Position numbers and translations under genes: made by a program. The notes under the pieces were generated by a model, which saw only the letters and a list, made by a program, of their open reading frames with translations, did no database searches and was not told where the DNA came from. Positions 23,501 through 34,712 of a stretch of 64,000 nt of DNA are shown here, one piece after another (position 1 is the stretch's first letter; every line of letters starts with the position of its first letter). The stretch is from Montifringilla adamsi (lineage: Eukaryota > Chordata > Aves > Passeriformes > Passeridae), in the NCBI GenBank assembly GCA_017590115.1, contig JAGGNK010007559.1, forward strand, positions 5,168,020 through 5,232,019. The letters run 5' to 3'.

Positions 23501-26153
23501 AAAGCTTGGATATTTCACCATTTCTATTGCTGTGAGAATCTTTCTTGTAAAGATTTGAATATAACTGACAGATTATGCCCCTGATCATCCATTAATTAAA
23601 TAGCAGAGAAAGAAATGCAGACATATTTTTTGAATATTCATATGTCTACATTCAGGCCAACAGAAAAGGAGGTTTCAGCCATTTGTATTTAGTACTTTAT
23701 ATCCCATGGTCAAAATTTGGTCTAGAAAACCTTATATAAATGCAGGAAATCAGTCAGTGTTCAGGAAAAAATATTATTAGAATATTCTCTTCTCCATTCT
23801 TATTGTCTACTCCTATCTCCTGGGTTTATTCCTTGTGGCTTGGATTTTTATTGAGCTTTGTGGTGTTTTGGTTGGGGATCAAGATTGTATAGAGAAACAG
23901 AACACATTTTATTTATCAATAAATCATCAAACACAAAAAAAAAGAGCGACCAGCGAACGGTATGAGCACATAAAGGATAAAAAACAGGGAAGCTCCAAAT
24001 CCTTTGAAAGAAGAAAAGGCCAGGATAAGAGCACAAAGTGGCCTGGTGTCACTTTGTTGCCAAGGAGATTGATGTAGGAGGTGAGAAAGAGTCAGAGTAT
24101 ATATTTCAAGAAAGTGCATAGATTGTCAAAGTCCTGTATTCAGGAGCTGCTTATACACACACAGGAACCCCCCAAAAAGCACCCAATACTTTCCAGGAAG
24201 GAAGAAATCTCCTTGAAAAAGCAGAAGTCAACACAAACAATCCAAACTTTCCAAAGGTTTGTTTTAAAGGGAAGGTTCTATCAGCAAAAGCTGCTGTGTA
24301 TTTCAGGACATGTCTGCATGGAGATTTTATTTTACCATGGAAATAATTTTGACATGGATGATGATAATTTCTACCAGTTGTGTTTCTTGTCCCAAGGATG
24401 GTAAATGGAAATTGTCTGGAGGTGAACAAGTACTTTGTAACTCTAATTTAAACTTGAATTTGACTTGTCCTTGGCAGAGATTCATCATGTAAAATTTGTT
24501 CTCACTTCCATTAATACTAAACTCATGAGGACATGGGCTACACAGAGATGAGTTCTGCCCACAGAAATCTGCCTCCTAAGGCTGGACTGAAGTTGTTGGA
24601 GGCTGTTGGGGCTCTGTCACTCCAGCAGCAGCTCATGAAAGGAGCAGTCATGCCCCAGGGGAATGATTTGCTCTGCCCAGCCTCACACCACCTGCCTGAG
24701 CACAGGCTCAGCTTTTCTGTTCTGTGTTCACAGCTCTGAGGGCTCCCACCTCCATCTGTGTCTAACAGGAAAATCTGTTTTGTCACAGCTGCTGTGTCCA
24801 CATGAACACCAAGTCACTCTGAAATACAGCATAGCTGGCACAGCTCAGCAAGGACACTAGAAACAAATGGTTTATTATCAAATTCTGTAAAGAGATTATA
24901 CCTCCTCAGTGCTTCACAGGAGAGAGTGTTTCCAAGAGGGTGAGGATTTAGGAAGGAGCTCACACAGAGGAGGTTCACTGGGCTCAGCTGCATTGGTCCC
25001 TTCACCTGCCTCAGTCCCAGCAGCAGCAGCCCTCAGGTTCTAGGTTTGGAAAGGACTCTAAAGCTACCCTGCGGTAAAAATCCTTCCAGCCCCTAAAGAC
25101 ACACTCATCAAATACCAGTGAAGTTTTTTCCAAGTGTTTGAAGGATAGGTTTAAATCCTGTGCTTCAAAAAATAGATGGAAATGCCACTTAGAAAGATGA
25201 ACTATTCCTGCTGGAAAAACTTTGTCCTATGTGGCAGAGGTGTCCCAAGCACGTTGTTATCAAGCACTGCACAACCAGAGACTCAAAAACAAACCAGTGT
25301 GAAACCTCTCATGAGAAGTGTGATTGTGCCAGTGGATATGGGATATAGCCCCAGCTTTCCTTCCTTTTCTGTTTCTCCTTGTAGGTGTTTTATTTGTACT
25401 GCAGCATTTCAGAAGAGCAGAGTGAGTGGAGTTGTTTGCAAAGGCAACTCTGTACAGCCAGGGTAGGATCTTGCAATTGCAACAGAGAGCTTCTCACCTA
25501 ACACACAGAAGGTTAAACTACATGAAGATGTAGTTTAAAGACACCCTGTGGCCTGGCTAGACATACATAGAGATGTAGCTTTGTGGTTTGTGTTTCTTGA
25601 GACCATCTCCCTATTTTCACATGCCTTTAGTTTATTAATGTAAAAACTTTGACTGTGGTGCATGGAAATGGGGTTCTTTCTTTCTGCACAATTTAAATTT
25701 ATCAACATTCATACAGATTTCCTGATCCTCCCTAAATCCTCACTTGACAGGGTTGTTTTATAAGGTGCTAAAGTACAGCTCTGTTTTGGCTAGTTCTGCA
25801 TGTCAAAGCTACTCTGGAAAATAAATGTATTGATCAGGAAAGTACTGCTTGTGCTGAGGCTGTGAGGGGAGATGGAAAATAAAAGAGATGCTTTGTCAGC
25901 AAAGTGAACCTGGAAATTTAGGGTTTTTTTAAAAAAAAATTAAAAACAAGACAGACCTTTCAGGATTTTTCTTTAGATGATGCAACAGATAGTAATGGAA
26001 GAAAGGCTTAGTATCCACTGGTTAAAAAGTTCCTCTGCTATGTGGTACATTTAGTTCCTGTCCTGCTTGGAGAGGTTTGAACTGAATTTGCCCATATCCC
26101 ACTGGAACATATCATTCCTCTGTCACTAGTGCCAGAATGGTGCCCTCGACATG

Positions 26154-26181
26154 TTAGTCAGATCTTAGTCAGGTTAGTCAG
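26154..26181 (+). repeat. TTAGTCAG repeated three times
   Basis: Three copies of the 8-mer at 26154, 26165 and 26174, with 3-base and 1-base gaps. A small local duplication. Confidence 0.9.
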
Positions 26182-28660
26182 GGATTTATCAAAAGCATAT
26201 GAAGAAATACATTAGTATCTCTTGCTCAGGTCTATAAGCAAACAAAATTATTCAGGGGAAAATCATAGATCTTTCTATATTTGGCCTGATTAAAAACTTT
26301 TAATCTTAATAACAAATATTATTTTATTTAGGGTCTATGTATAATTTCCATGAAAAGTGGGAGTCAATAAAAACCCCTGACTTCTTTGTAGAATGGTACA
26401 GCTAGAGCACAGTGCTGTTTTCCCGTGCAAGTGAGTAAATTGCAGAGCTGAAGGCAGAGCTGCAGCATCATTCCCTGATCCATATGCAACAGGAGCATGA
26501 AGGGCTCAGCTCCAGCTGAGAGCCTGCAGGATCTCTCCCACTGCTTGAAGCAGAGAGGCAGGTAAAGAAAGGCAGAGATTGAGAGGGTCATGCACCCAAC
26601 AGGTGAGCAACTACATAATGAGTGTCTTCAATATTTTACTTCAGCTGAGTAGCTGCAGCTTCCAGCAGCACAGAAGCTGCCCTGTGTGCTGAGTGGGGTA
26701 CCCAAAGTCTGGGATTTCTTGACGTCAGAGACCAGATTTTCACAGATTTGTCTGCTTGATGAGGATTTCTTGCCAGAGAAGAGGAAGATTTTGAGTTACA
26801 GACTATTCCAGGCAGCCAAACAGAATTGAAGCTGTGGCACGCTCTTGTATTTATCCTCAGATGACACAGGTCTCATCAGAGGCACACACGAAGTGTTGAA
26901 CTGGTGCTGGCAGCCACTGCAGTACATGTTAAGTGACATCCACTGACAGGGTAAAACTCACCACCTAAACTGTAGCTTTTCACTTATAATGTGCTTCACT
27001 GTTTTGCTTTGCTGCAGTGGGGTTTTACTAATTTATATTAATAATTTAGATTGATGTAGATTAATTATATCTATGATTAATACGAACAGGGTGAAGCTAA
27101 CTATCAGTAATTCAAATAATGGAAGAAGCTGTTAGATAAGGGGTAATTTGAAAAAGCATGTTGAATCTGGCCACAACCCATGAGGAGCTTGCAAGAGTGG
27201 AGTTCTAGAGATGCTCTTTGGAGGGTGCTGTGATAACCAGCTGTAGATTCTCAAATACATTGGTACAGAAATCTTCTTAAATGGTAAATTTATCTGAATG
27301 ACCGCTTGTTTTCACGTGTTTAAATCCATAGTTGTAAGATCAAAAGCACTCTGAGTCTAAATTTCCAGGCCTTGGTTATATGTCTTGTACATTTCTGAGT
27401 TGGTAGACTACCAGGCTCCTGATAAGGAGAGCAGAATAAATAATTTAATACAGCAGACTGCCTGAAGTTGTTATTGTTCATCTCTAAAGCACAAAAATAC
27501 TGAAACTGATGGATAATTGGGAAAAAATGACAGTGCAACAGAAGGGAAAAGAAACCATTTAGCAACCTAAATGAAAGATAAATTTACCAGCAAATTGCTA
27601 TGAGAATTTAGAATTGGGGCAGATATGGAAGATTTCCTTCAAAATGCTTTAATGCTGTAAAATCAGCATTTTCAACCAGAAGAAATGTAGGGAAAAGAAG
27701 AAAATCATAGGAAAAAGGTTTAAACAAAGACGACTGAGCCTATGATGAAATAAAAAAGGAAAAGACAGGCAGAATAAAAGTAGTAGAATTATTAAGAGAA
27801 AATTAAAAATTAAAAACTAGCATATACATAGATATCACTCATATGTTCTGCCAATGTATATTTCAAGGTCTCTTTTAGTTCCAGAATATCAAAGGCTTCC
27901 TCTGGTTTGAATTTTTTTTTTTTAACATGTTTCCCTGTTTTCCACTTTGCTCAAACTAAAGGAAACAGAAATATAAAGGATCTGGTTAAACTTTGTGATT
28001 TCTTTTTTTCTGGAAAGAAAGAATAAAGAGGAGAGGGGGACATAAGTGTTGTTGAATCAGAGGGTTAAAATATGATCCTCAAAAACCTACCTGGCAATCA
28101 GATATCTCAGCAAGAGAAAATCCGTCCATTGATCAAAATATTGCATAAAGAAAATATAGAATTTGACTAGCATTATATATTATTGCTGCAAAATTTTAAA
28201 TTGTAGTGAAAAAAAACAAGTAGATTGTGCAGTTATAGTGATGTTTCAATACTATTTCAAAGTCACAGCTCTACTAAAAATGACACTGTGCTGATGAATT
28301 TCCCAGTAAAACACTTCTGTCCTTCACAGAGACAGCATAAACAGAGCCTGGGCACAGCCAAGCACCACTGAGCTAAGAAAGCAACTGAACAGGCTCTGGA
28401 GACTCCAGCATGGCCATAAACCCAGCCTGACCTTGGACAGCTTCATGTCCAGCAGGGTTTAGCAAAGAGCCACAGAGGACAGTGCTGTTCACTCAGGAGT
28501 GCCAGTCTCCATGTCTTGGGGGTGATTGAACATCACATTTTACATAAGCATGGTGAAAAAAGTTCTAAAGAGCTTCTGCTGACTCTGTAAAGGCTCCCAA
28601 CAGAGCTCCCACAAAAATCCCAGCAGCAGCCCAAGGATCCCAAAACTCCAAGCTGTTAAA

Positions 28661-28680
28661 GGCAGAGAAAGGCAGAGAAA
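28661..28680 (+). repeat. GGCAGAGAAA tandem doublet
   Basis: Two perfect 10-bp units, flanked by AGCTGTTAAA on the left and AGCTGTGAGG on the right. The flanks suggest a slightly longer duplication. Confidence 0.9.
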
Positions 28681-28699
28681 AGCTGTGAGGTCCAGCAGA

Positions 28700-29080
28700 A
28701 TGATGCCAGCAGCCTTTTCATCCTCTTAATGCATCATTTTCTGTTGATTAAATTTTCCATTGGAAAAAATCTGACAGGCTGCTATTTCCCTCAGACCAAA
28801 TCATAGTAATGAAAGTTTATAAAGTAGCCATTCATTCAATCAAAAATTATTACTTGAAGTGTAGTTCTTTTTTTTTTTCCTCCTGTATTCTGCATTAGGC
28901 ATCCCTATTCAATGGCTGTTATTATGGGAATTGTTCTGTAATGAAAACATAAATCCTCCCAACAGGAGTGCATTTCTGCAAACAATGTAAGAGGGGGCAT
29001 GTTCCCAGCACCTCCTATGGCTATAATCTGTGGAACTCATTCATATGCTGTAGTTAATGCCACACTTAATGGCTTCAGGG
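28700..29080. promoter_or_regulatory. Candidate conserved non-coding element
   Basis: Mostly non-repetitive sequence with CTTAATGCATCATTTTC near 28726, TGATTAAATTTTCC near 28744, ATCAAAAATTATTACTTG near 28838, and AGTTAATGCCACACTTAATGG near 29052. A T-run at 28868-28878 interrupts it. An enhancer-like texture only. Confidence 0.33.
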
Positions 29081-30789
29081 TGGAAAAAGCCCCCCAGGCT
29101 GAAGATCCATGGTGCTCCAGAGGTCTGCCTGGCAGTTTATTCTGTCCTTAAGGAATCTTGTTCTCTTTATCATAAGAAATACAGTCACCTAATGTACCAT
29201 GACAGATCCCTGCCCTAGCTGGGGATAGTCAGCCTTGATTTTGCTGAGCAAAAGCTTGGATAACTGAAATGTTCACATGTGAATGTGCCATATAGCTCAA
29301 CCAAATGAGAATAGAGCATGTTAATAGGTAAAATTTTCTACCTGACAGTTCAACTGATGAACAAGCAGGAGTTAAATTCACCCCACTTTAGGGCACAAGA
29401 AGCAGTGTTCCTAATTTTCTTATTGATGGCACCACTGGAAATGGCTTCTCTGCAAGTTCAGGGTGGGTGAACAAAGTCTGAATATTGTGCTCTCTCAGTA
29501 TCTCTGCTTTATTTCCACCTGAAATGCCATGCCAGGGATGACTTGGCTCCCTCAGGAAGCTGAAACTCAGACTAAAGTCGTAAGGGCTGTTGGGCTGCTG
29601 CTGGGCCAGGCTTTGGACAGCTAAGGTGATTTGCCAGCCTGCCTGTGAGCTCTGTGTTCCTGGAAAGGGAAATGGGCTGGGAGGGACGAGTCTGAGAGAA
29701 GTGGGACAGAAAATACAGATCCCAACCCACCTAACATTGTTATCTGGTGCTACTGTTCTTATTGGGAGCTACACTCTCCAGCTCCTGAGCCAGGTAAGGC
29801 TGGCAGGAAAGTGGGGAGAAAAACCAAAGGGAAGCAAAAGTCTGCAGTTACCTCATGGCAAATAATCCTCTAATAAAGCAGATCTTTAAAGCCAAATCAA
29901 TGTATCTTTTGCTGCTACAGATACTGCAAAAGTCTCCAGGAGTCCTGAGAGGTTTTTATACACTTATAACTACTGCATTATACCAGATACTGATTTTTAT
30001 TTTCAAAGGGGTCAAAGATTAAACCCAAACTGTCCCTTTGATGGTGTTTCTTCTCCTGATCTTAAAGTGGCAGCTGAGACATGCATAATACTGGAAAGGG
30101 TGGTCTTCAGGCTGCCAAAGCAGCTTCTTCAAGCCTTTTAGTCAGCCTTTTACTGACTATTCCTTGTGGGGTGCAGAAAATACAGGTGTCACTTTCATTC
30201 TTTTTTTTTGATCCGTGCTTCATGAGAGATTCATCACAGATCTACACACAGTTGGGCTGGCATCAAGATCTTTAAAAAAGGTGAAAGTCAGGTACTGAAT
30301 TACTGTTGGTGGGAGGAAAAAGGGAATATAAACCCTCCTTCAGATGACCTGGGTACAGCATCTTGCAGGGAGCCAAGTGTTCTGCAGGACTCGTGGTGAT
30401 GGACGCATTCCTTTCTCTTTTGGTTTTCTTGGCACACCCCTAAGCTTCATTGCAACAGGCACAGTCTGCTGAGAACATCAGACTTCTGATAATGCAGCAC
30501 AGAACTGCAACATGGGTCTTTAAAGAACAATTCTGCATCAGCACAAGATGGAATAGAGCTTTATATATCACAGGCTTTTGCCTGCAGATTTCATTTTCAT
30601 TTTCATCCACAGCATAAAAACAAGAAATGAAACTGTTGAAAGAAGCAGGTGTAAAAGCAACTGAAAATGCTGGCAGAAAATGAAATGCTGAGGGCAGCTG
30701 CCTGTGCTTTGCAACAGCTGAATCAAAATCTTAGTCTTCAAATGTTTGCCTGAACCTTAGGCCAAGCTGAGCTTGGATCCAATAGAGAA
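29081..30789. other. Intergenic, no gene seen
   Basis: Mixed composition. 29500-29830 is GC-richer and open for 91 codons (29590-29865) but matches nothing known. (TTTCA)3 lies near 30590-30605. Confidence 0.5.
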
Positions 30790-31380
30790 GTTCCTGGCAG
30801 CACCCATTTCATGCGCTGATTATAAAGCACTATTTCAAATGCACTCATATTTATACATCTTAAAAACTGTGTTGTATGTATACATGAAAGAGCTGTTTGG
30901 CTACTGTCTGTTAGTGATCAACCTTGCTGTTTCAATAATTTCATAGCACACTTCAGATGTCACGTTGTAATATTCTTAATTAACCAAGTCACACACACTT
31001 GCTAGATAGTGAACAAATGCACCTGACTGTGCTGCATTTTGTGCTGATGCCATTAAAATTTTTTCTGGTTTTCTGACATACCTTTTCATTTAGACAAAGG
31101 TAATATGCAAGGATTCAGTGAGATATACTGACAATTGCTCTTTATGCTTTCCTGATAATGCTGTAGACGTCACTGAGCTGAAAAGAGTTGATAAAATTGT
31201 ACACACTTTACTTATTGCTCCATTATTCTTTGCTAATTGAGCCACATAGTTTAGTCAAGTGTTTACAAGCTTTGCTAATAGACTTGCATAACAATTTTGT
31301 TCAATATGCCATGGTAAAGAGAATGTTTACTACCTGCTGAGCTGCAGTAATCATGATAGATAACAGTTCTGAAGTTGTCA
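30790..31380. promoter_or_regulatory. Candidate conserved non-coding element cluster
   Basis: About 590 bp, the longest stretch of enhancer-like sequence here. It is AT-rich, repeat-free, of high complexity, and almost without ORFs. Cores include CAATAATTTCATAG near 30933, TTCTTAATTAACC near 30972, TAGACGTCACTG near 31165 (a CRE-type ACGTCA site with a retained CpG), TTGATAAAATTG near 31188 and TTTGCTAATTGAG near 31229. Nothing mobile or coding explains it. Conservation should be tested before any use. Confidence 0.42.
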
Positions 31381-31949
31381 CCAGTCAATAAACACATACA
31401 GCAGCACGAGCAGCTGATTTGGGGAGCTGGTGGCTTTTGCAATGCTCATGGAAATGGTCTGGGTTAACAAATGTTATAACTAAGGTGCAAAGTCAACAGG
31501 AGCCAGATGCCAAAGTACTCTGGGTTTCTCTGAAACACTGGGTACATGGGCCATTAGGCAAGAACTTATTTTGCAGAAGGAGAAGTAAAACAGTAGAGAA
31601 TCTCAGAGTTCAATGAGAATGAGAATTAATGAGAATCTCAGAGTTCAAACCCACTTCTTGGAATGTTCTCCTTAATCAAGGACCCTCAGAGGTCCAGTCA
31701 TCATCCATTGCAGGAGGTGAACAATTCCTCTGAAGATGCTGAGTTGTGTCAAAGAGGGAGACAAAACTGTTCCCTGTATGAAGATGGCAGCATGGGACAG
31801 TGTGTGGCTTATCCCATGACACTATTCTTGCCTTCTCCTCATTTTCACTTGCTTTGCTTTCATCTCAAAAAGATGGAGAATAGCCACTACCAGTTCTATG
31901 GAGCTGCTTTTTCTCTCTGTGCTGGTCAAAATGTGTTTGGTGCAGTGTA
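31381..31949. other. Intergenic, no gene seen
   Basis: Mixed-composition unique DNA containing the 18-bp duplication at 31596-31648 and a 95-codon chance frame (31663-31950). Confidence 0.5.
31596..31648 (+). repeat. 18-bp direct repeat, 35-bp period
   Basis: GAGAATCTCAGAGTTCAA occurs at 31596-31613 and 31631-31648. The spacer TGAGAATGAGAATTAAT repeats part of the unit, so this looks like slippage or stepwise duplication. Confidence 0.93.
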
Positions 31950-32690
31950 GCAGGCACAGGGCCTGCAAGGCCTCCCTGGTGGTCAGTTGCCTAAGATAAG
32001 AAATGCCTAGTCCATGATGACTGCACCAAAGAAGCTCCTCTTCCACCTTCAGACCCTCGTTATTTCGCTGTAAGAAAGCCCCAAATGCCACGTTTAATCT
32101 GATGCCCAGACCCTGGAAAAATGTCTACTTTTTCACTTGGAAAATGGCCTCTGTTTGCGGCCACTCCCCCAGGCCGACCCTGGCCTCCCGAGCTAGAAAT
32201 TAGGAAATTTTGCTGGATTTCTCCAAAACTAAAGCTGCCAGAAACCAGGCCAGTTTCAAGGTCATATTCACCTCGACCCTTACTATTGGACTCTTTCCCA
32301 AACCCCCTACACCCTACATAAGCCCCTATTTCTGCGCTGTTCAGCAGAAGAGCTGTTACTGTCACCCTTCACACAAGCTGCCAATAAAGACACCTCTGTG
32401 GAACCTGACAGAGCCTGCTCCTCTCTCTCCCTGAGTCTGCTGAGGCACTTAGAAGGCAAAGAGCAAAAATCACTAAAAAGCTGAATTCACCAAAGATCTG
32501 ATCTGACATAAGAGCTGAGCTGCTTGCTGAGGTTGCCTGCAGCTGGGATCTGCCTGAGGGCCCTGGACAGGTTGTGCTTAGCAGTACTTTGCTATCCAGA
32601 CACCTACAGCAGCCAGGGCTGGACAGACCCCGAGAACCCCCCCAGTAATAGTGCAGCTCCTCTCAAAGAGGTTCTTGCAAAAGTGGTGCC
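31950..32690 (+). mobile_element. Endogenous retrovirus LTR, sense, with probable U5 or leader
   Basis: A promoter-like CATAAGCCCC (near 32317) is followed by AATAAAG at about 32383, giving LTR order on the plus strand. U3 is GC-rich (GGCCACTCCCCCAGGCCGAC near 32159). Downstream, 32470-32600 carries AAATCACTAAAAAGCTG, then AAGAGCTGAGCTGC and TGAGGTTGCCTG. The same series of words appears in reverse complement in the antisense LTR at 33.9-34.7 kb, so the two are related. Limits are approximate. No gag, pol or env frame is present. Confidence 0.65.
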
Positions 32691-33897
32691 ACTTCCCTTT
32701 ACAATAGAAGGAGGACTCGGTCCCATGACAAAACAACAGCATTCAATTAAAAAGAAATTACTGTGCTATAACAAAAATAAGTTGTAATAATAATAAAAAA
32801 ATTCTACCATTACAGGAGGGTGATTTTTTTTCTCCTAGAAAACAACAGAAATCCACAGACTGCACAACAGGGCTTAAGCAGATTCAGCCATCAGAGAATA
32901 GAGTCCTGCCAACCTCTATGCAGAGGGAATAAAAAAATGCCAATTAGGAAGTTTAATTTAATTGTTAAAATGCATCATTAAAAGAGGGATTATTGGGAAA
33001 GACAACATGCAAAGCTCAGAAGAGAGAATGTATATTCAGCTAAGTTTTAAACTCTGTCAAATACAAGAAAAGAAGCTGATGCAGAAAATGGTGTGACTAA
33101 ATTCCAGTTCCAGTGTCTCAGGGCTCTCTTCTCTCTCCATTCTACACTGCACTTTTCTAGCATGGTTACTCTTTCATTCATTTTATACATGAAACTTCCA
33201 TAATCAAAGTTTTTCTGCAGCAAGGAGAGAATACAGAAAACTCAAGGGGTATTTTGCAGATATCAAAGATAAGAACATCTGCCTTGGTCAGCAAAATACA
33301 AGGGGATTAAGTATGGAAAAGGACAATTCAGTCAATAATAATTATAAAACCATTGTGTAGTACCAAAGAAGACTTCAGGGAGCCAAATACTGAACTAAAG
33401 TTCTCATGTTGACTGGTGATAAAAATCTGCTCTGTCATATTAAAGACTCATATGTCCCTGAGCAAAACTGGAAACAAAAAGATTTAATCACACTGACTAA
33501 ATGAAAGGTGAAGGGACCCCAATGCCCAGGCAGGGACACATGAGCACAATTAACAGCTTTCTGGCCTAATCTATCCTAGAAGTAATTTCCAACAGAGTTG
33601 TAAACTTCTTTGCAACAACTTTGCTCTGCTTAAAGCAACCTGGAACTGAAATATATTCTAAGCTGAGGAATAGCATCAACTATGCTGCTAAAATCCCTCT
33701 TTACAGAGATTTTTCCCATTTCCAGCACTGTGCTGACCCCCATTACTGAAGTGTATATACCATGGATCCATACCTATCACACTGCACTGTGCAGTGCTAC
33801 AAAATTATTACCGAACTTCATCGTGGCCCAACACGTTCAGCTTTGTAGGCTGCTTGTGTCAGTGTGCTGTGTCCAGCATCATGGACCTGCCTCTTCT
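32691..33897. other. Intergenic between two opposed LTRs, no gene seen
   Basis: AT-rich unique DNA with (TAA)-rich text near 32785-32805. There is no trace of retroviral gag, pol or env, so the two flanking LTRs do not bound a provirus. Opposite orientation also excludes this. Confidence 0.55.
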
Positions 33898-34712
33898 GTG
33901 TGAGTCCAGGGAGGAATTCCTGGTCTAGGACATACAGCTGCACGATTCCCACTGCCCGCAGGAGATGTCAGATCTGCCTTTTCCAGAGTCTGTAGAGGTG
34001 GCTGGTCGGGGTCTGATGGCTCGACCTGGATGCCACAACATTCCCAGAGAGAGGTCCCGCAGGAGACAACCTTCTGGGAGTCTTAGGCAGTCCTTCAGCC
34101 ACCAGGTAACCTCAGCGAGGGGCAGGCAGCTCAGCTCTTAGCAGTGATTCCAGCTCTTAGTGATTTCAGCTCTGCCTTGCCATGCGTACCCAGGCCAAAG
34201 GGACAAAGGGACAGGAGCACCGTGTGGCTGTGCTGCAGAGTTCCTTTATTCCAGCACCCTGCAAAGGACACCAGCGACAACAGCTCCCCCCTGAACAGGG
34301 CAGAAACTGGGGATTTTATGGGGAAAAGTGGGGGTGGTACAAAGGGGGAAAAACCAATCAGTCCCAACAAATCTACATGGGGGTTCCAGAGCACGCTGGG
34401 AACATCACCAATGAGGATTTCTCATTCCAGGCGAGTTTGAGAAGATCCTATCATAGCCCATTCAAGGGATACCTCTCCAAGGGAGAGGGCTGGCATGGCC
34501 ATCTCTCTCCACAAGAGCCCATGTGGATCATGCAGTGTTCGTGTGCCCCTTCATGTGTTCTGCCCTCTCTGCTCTGCAGGACATCTGCTGCAAACGACGG
34601 GATGAACTTCCAGTCCCCTGGGAGCCTCCCTGCTTCGTTTCTGGGGATTAGGTCCTGTTCAGTCTCTGGTCTATTGAACCAACACATGTCAGAACTTTAA
34701 ACCCTGAGTTTT
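33898..34712 (-). mobile_element. Endogenous retrovirus LTR, antisense, with probable U5 or leader
   Basis: On the minus strand a poly(A) signal AATAAAGGAACTCTGCAGCA (plus-strand TTTATT at 34245-34250) is followed by a G/C-rich U5-like stretch. This includes AAATCACTAAGAGCTGG and AAGAGCTGAGCTGCC followed by TGAGGTTACCTG, shared with the sense LTR at 32.5 kb. The promoter side lies at 34300-34700 on the plus strand. Edges are approximate. The 172-codon plus-strand frame at 34182-34700 runs antisense to the LTR and is not a viral gene. Confidence 0.65.

Larger units (their letters stand above)
23501..28699. other. Intergenic, no gene seen
   Basis: Five kb of mostly AT-rich unique DNA. It has GC-richer islands at 24530-24800 and 26400-26580, T-runs near 27912 and an A-run near 25930. 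Frames up to 107 codons (24081-24404) overlap others on the opposite strand and are unrecognised. A CR1-like look at 25038-25090 is too weak to call. Confidence 0.5.

Noticed and set aside
25036..25110. CR1-like text (GGTTTGGAAAGGACTCTAAAG)
   Set aside because: Only about 25 bases resemble the CR1 end and the rest does not follow. Too weak to call.
34182..34700. 172-codon plus-strand open frame, the longest in the window
   Set aside because: It lies antisense to a retroviral LTR, is compositionally driven, and shows no known domain.
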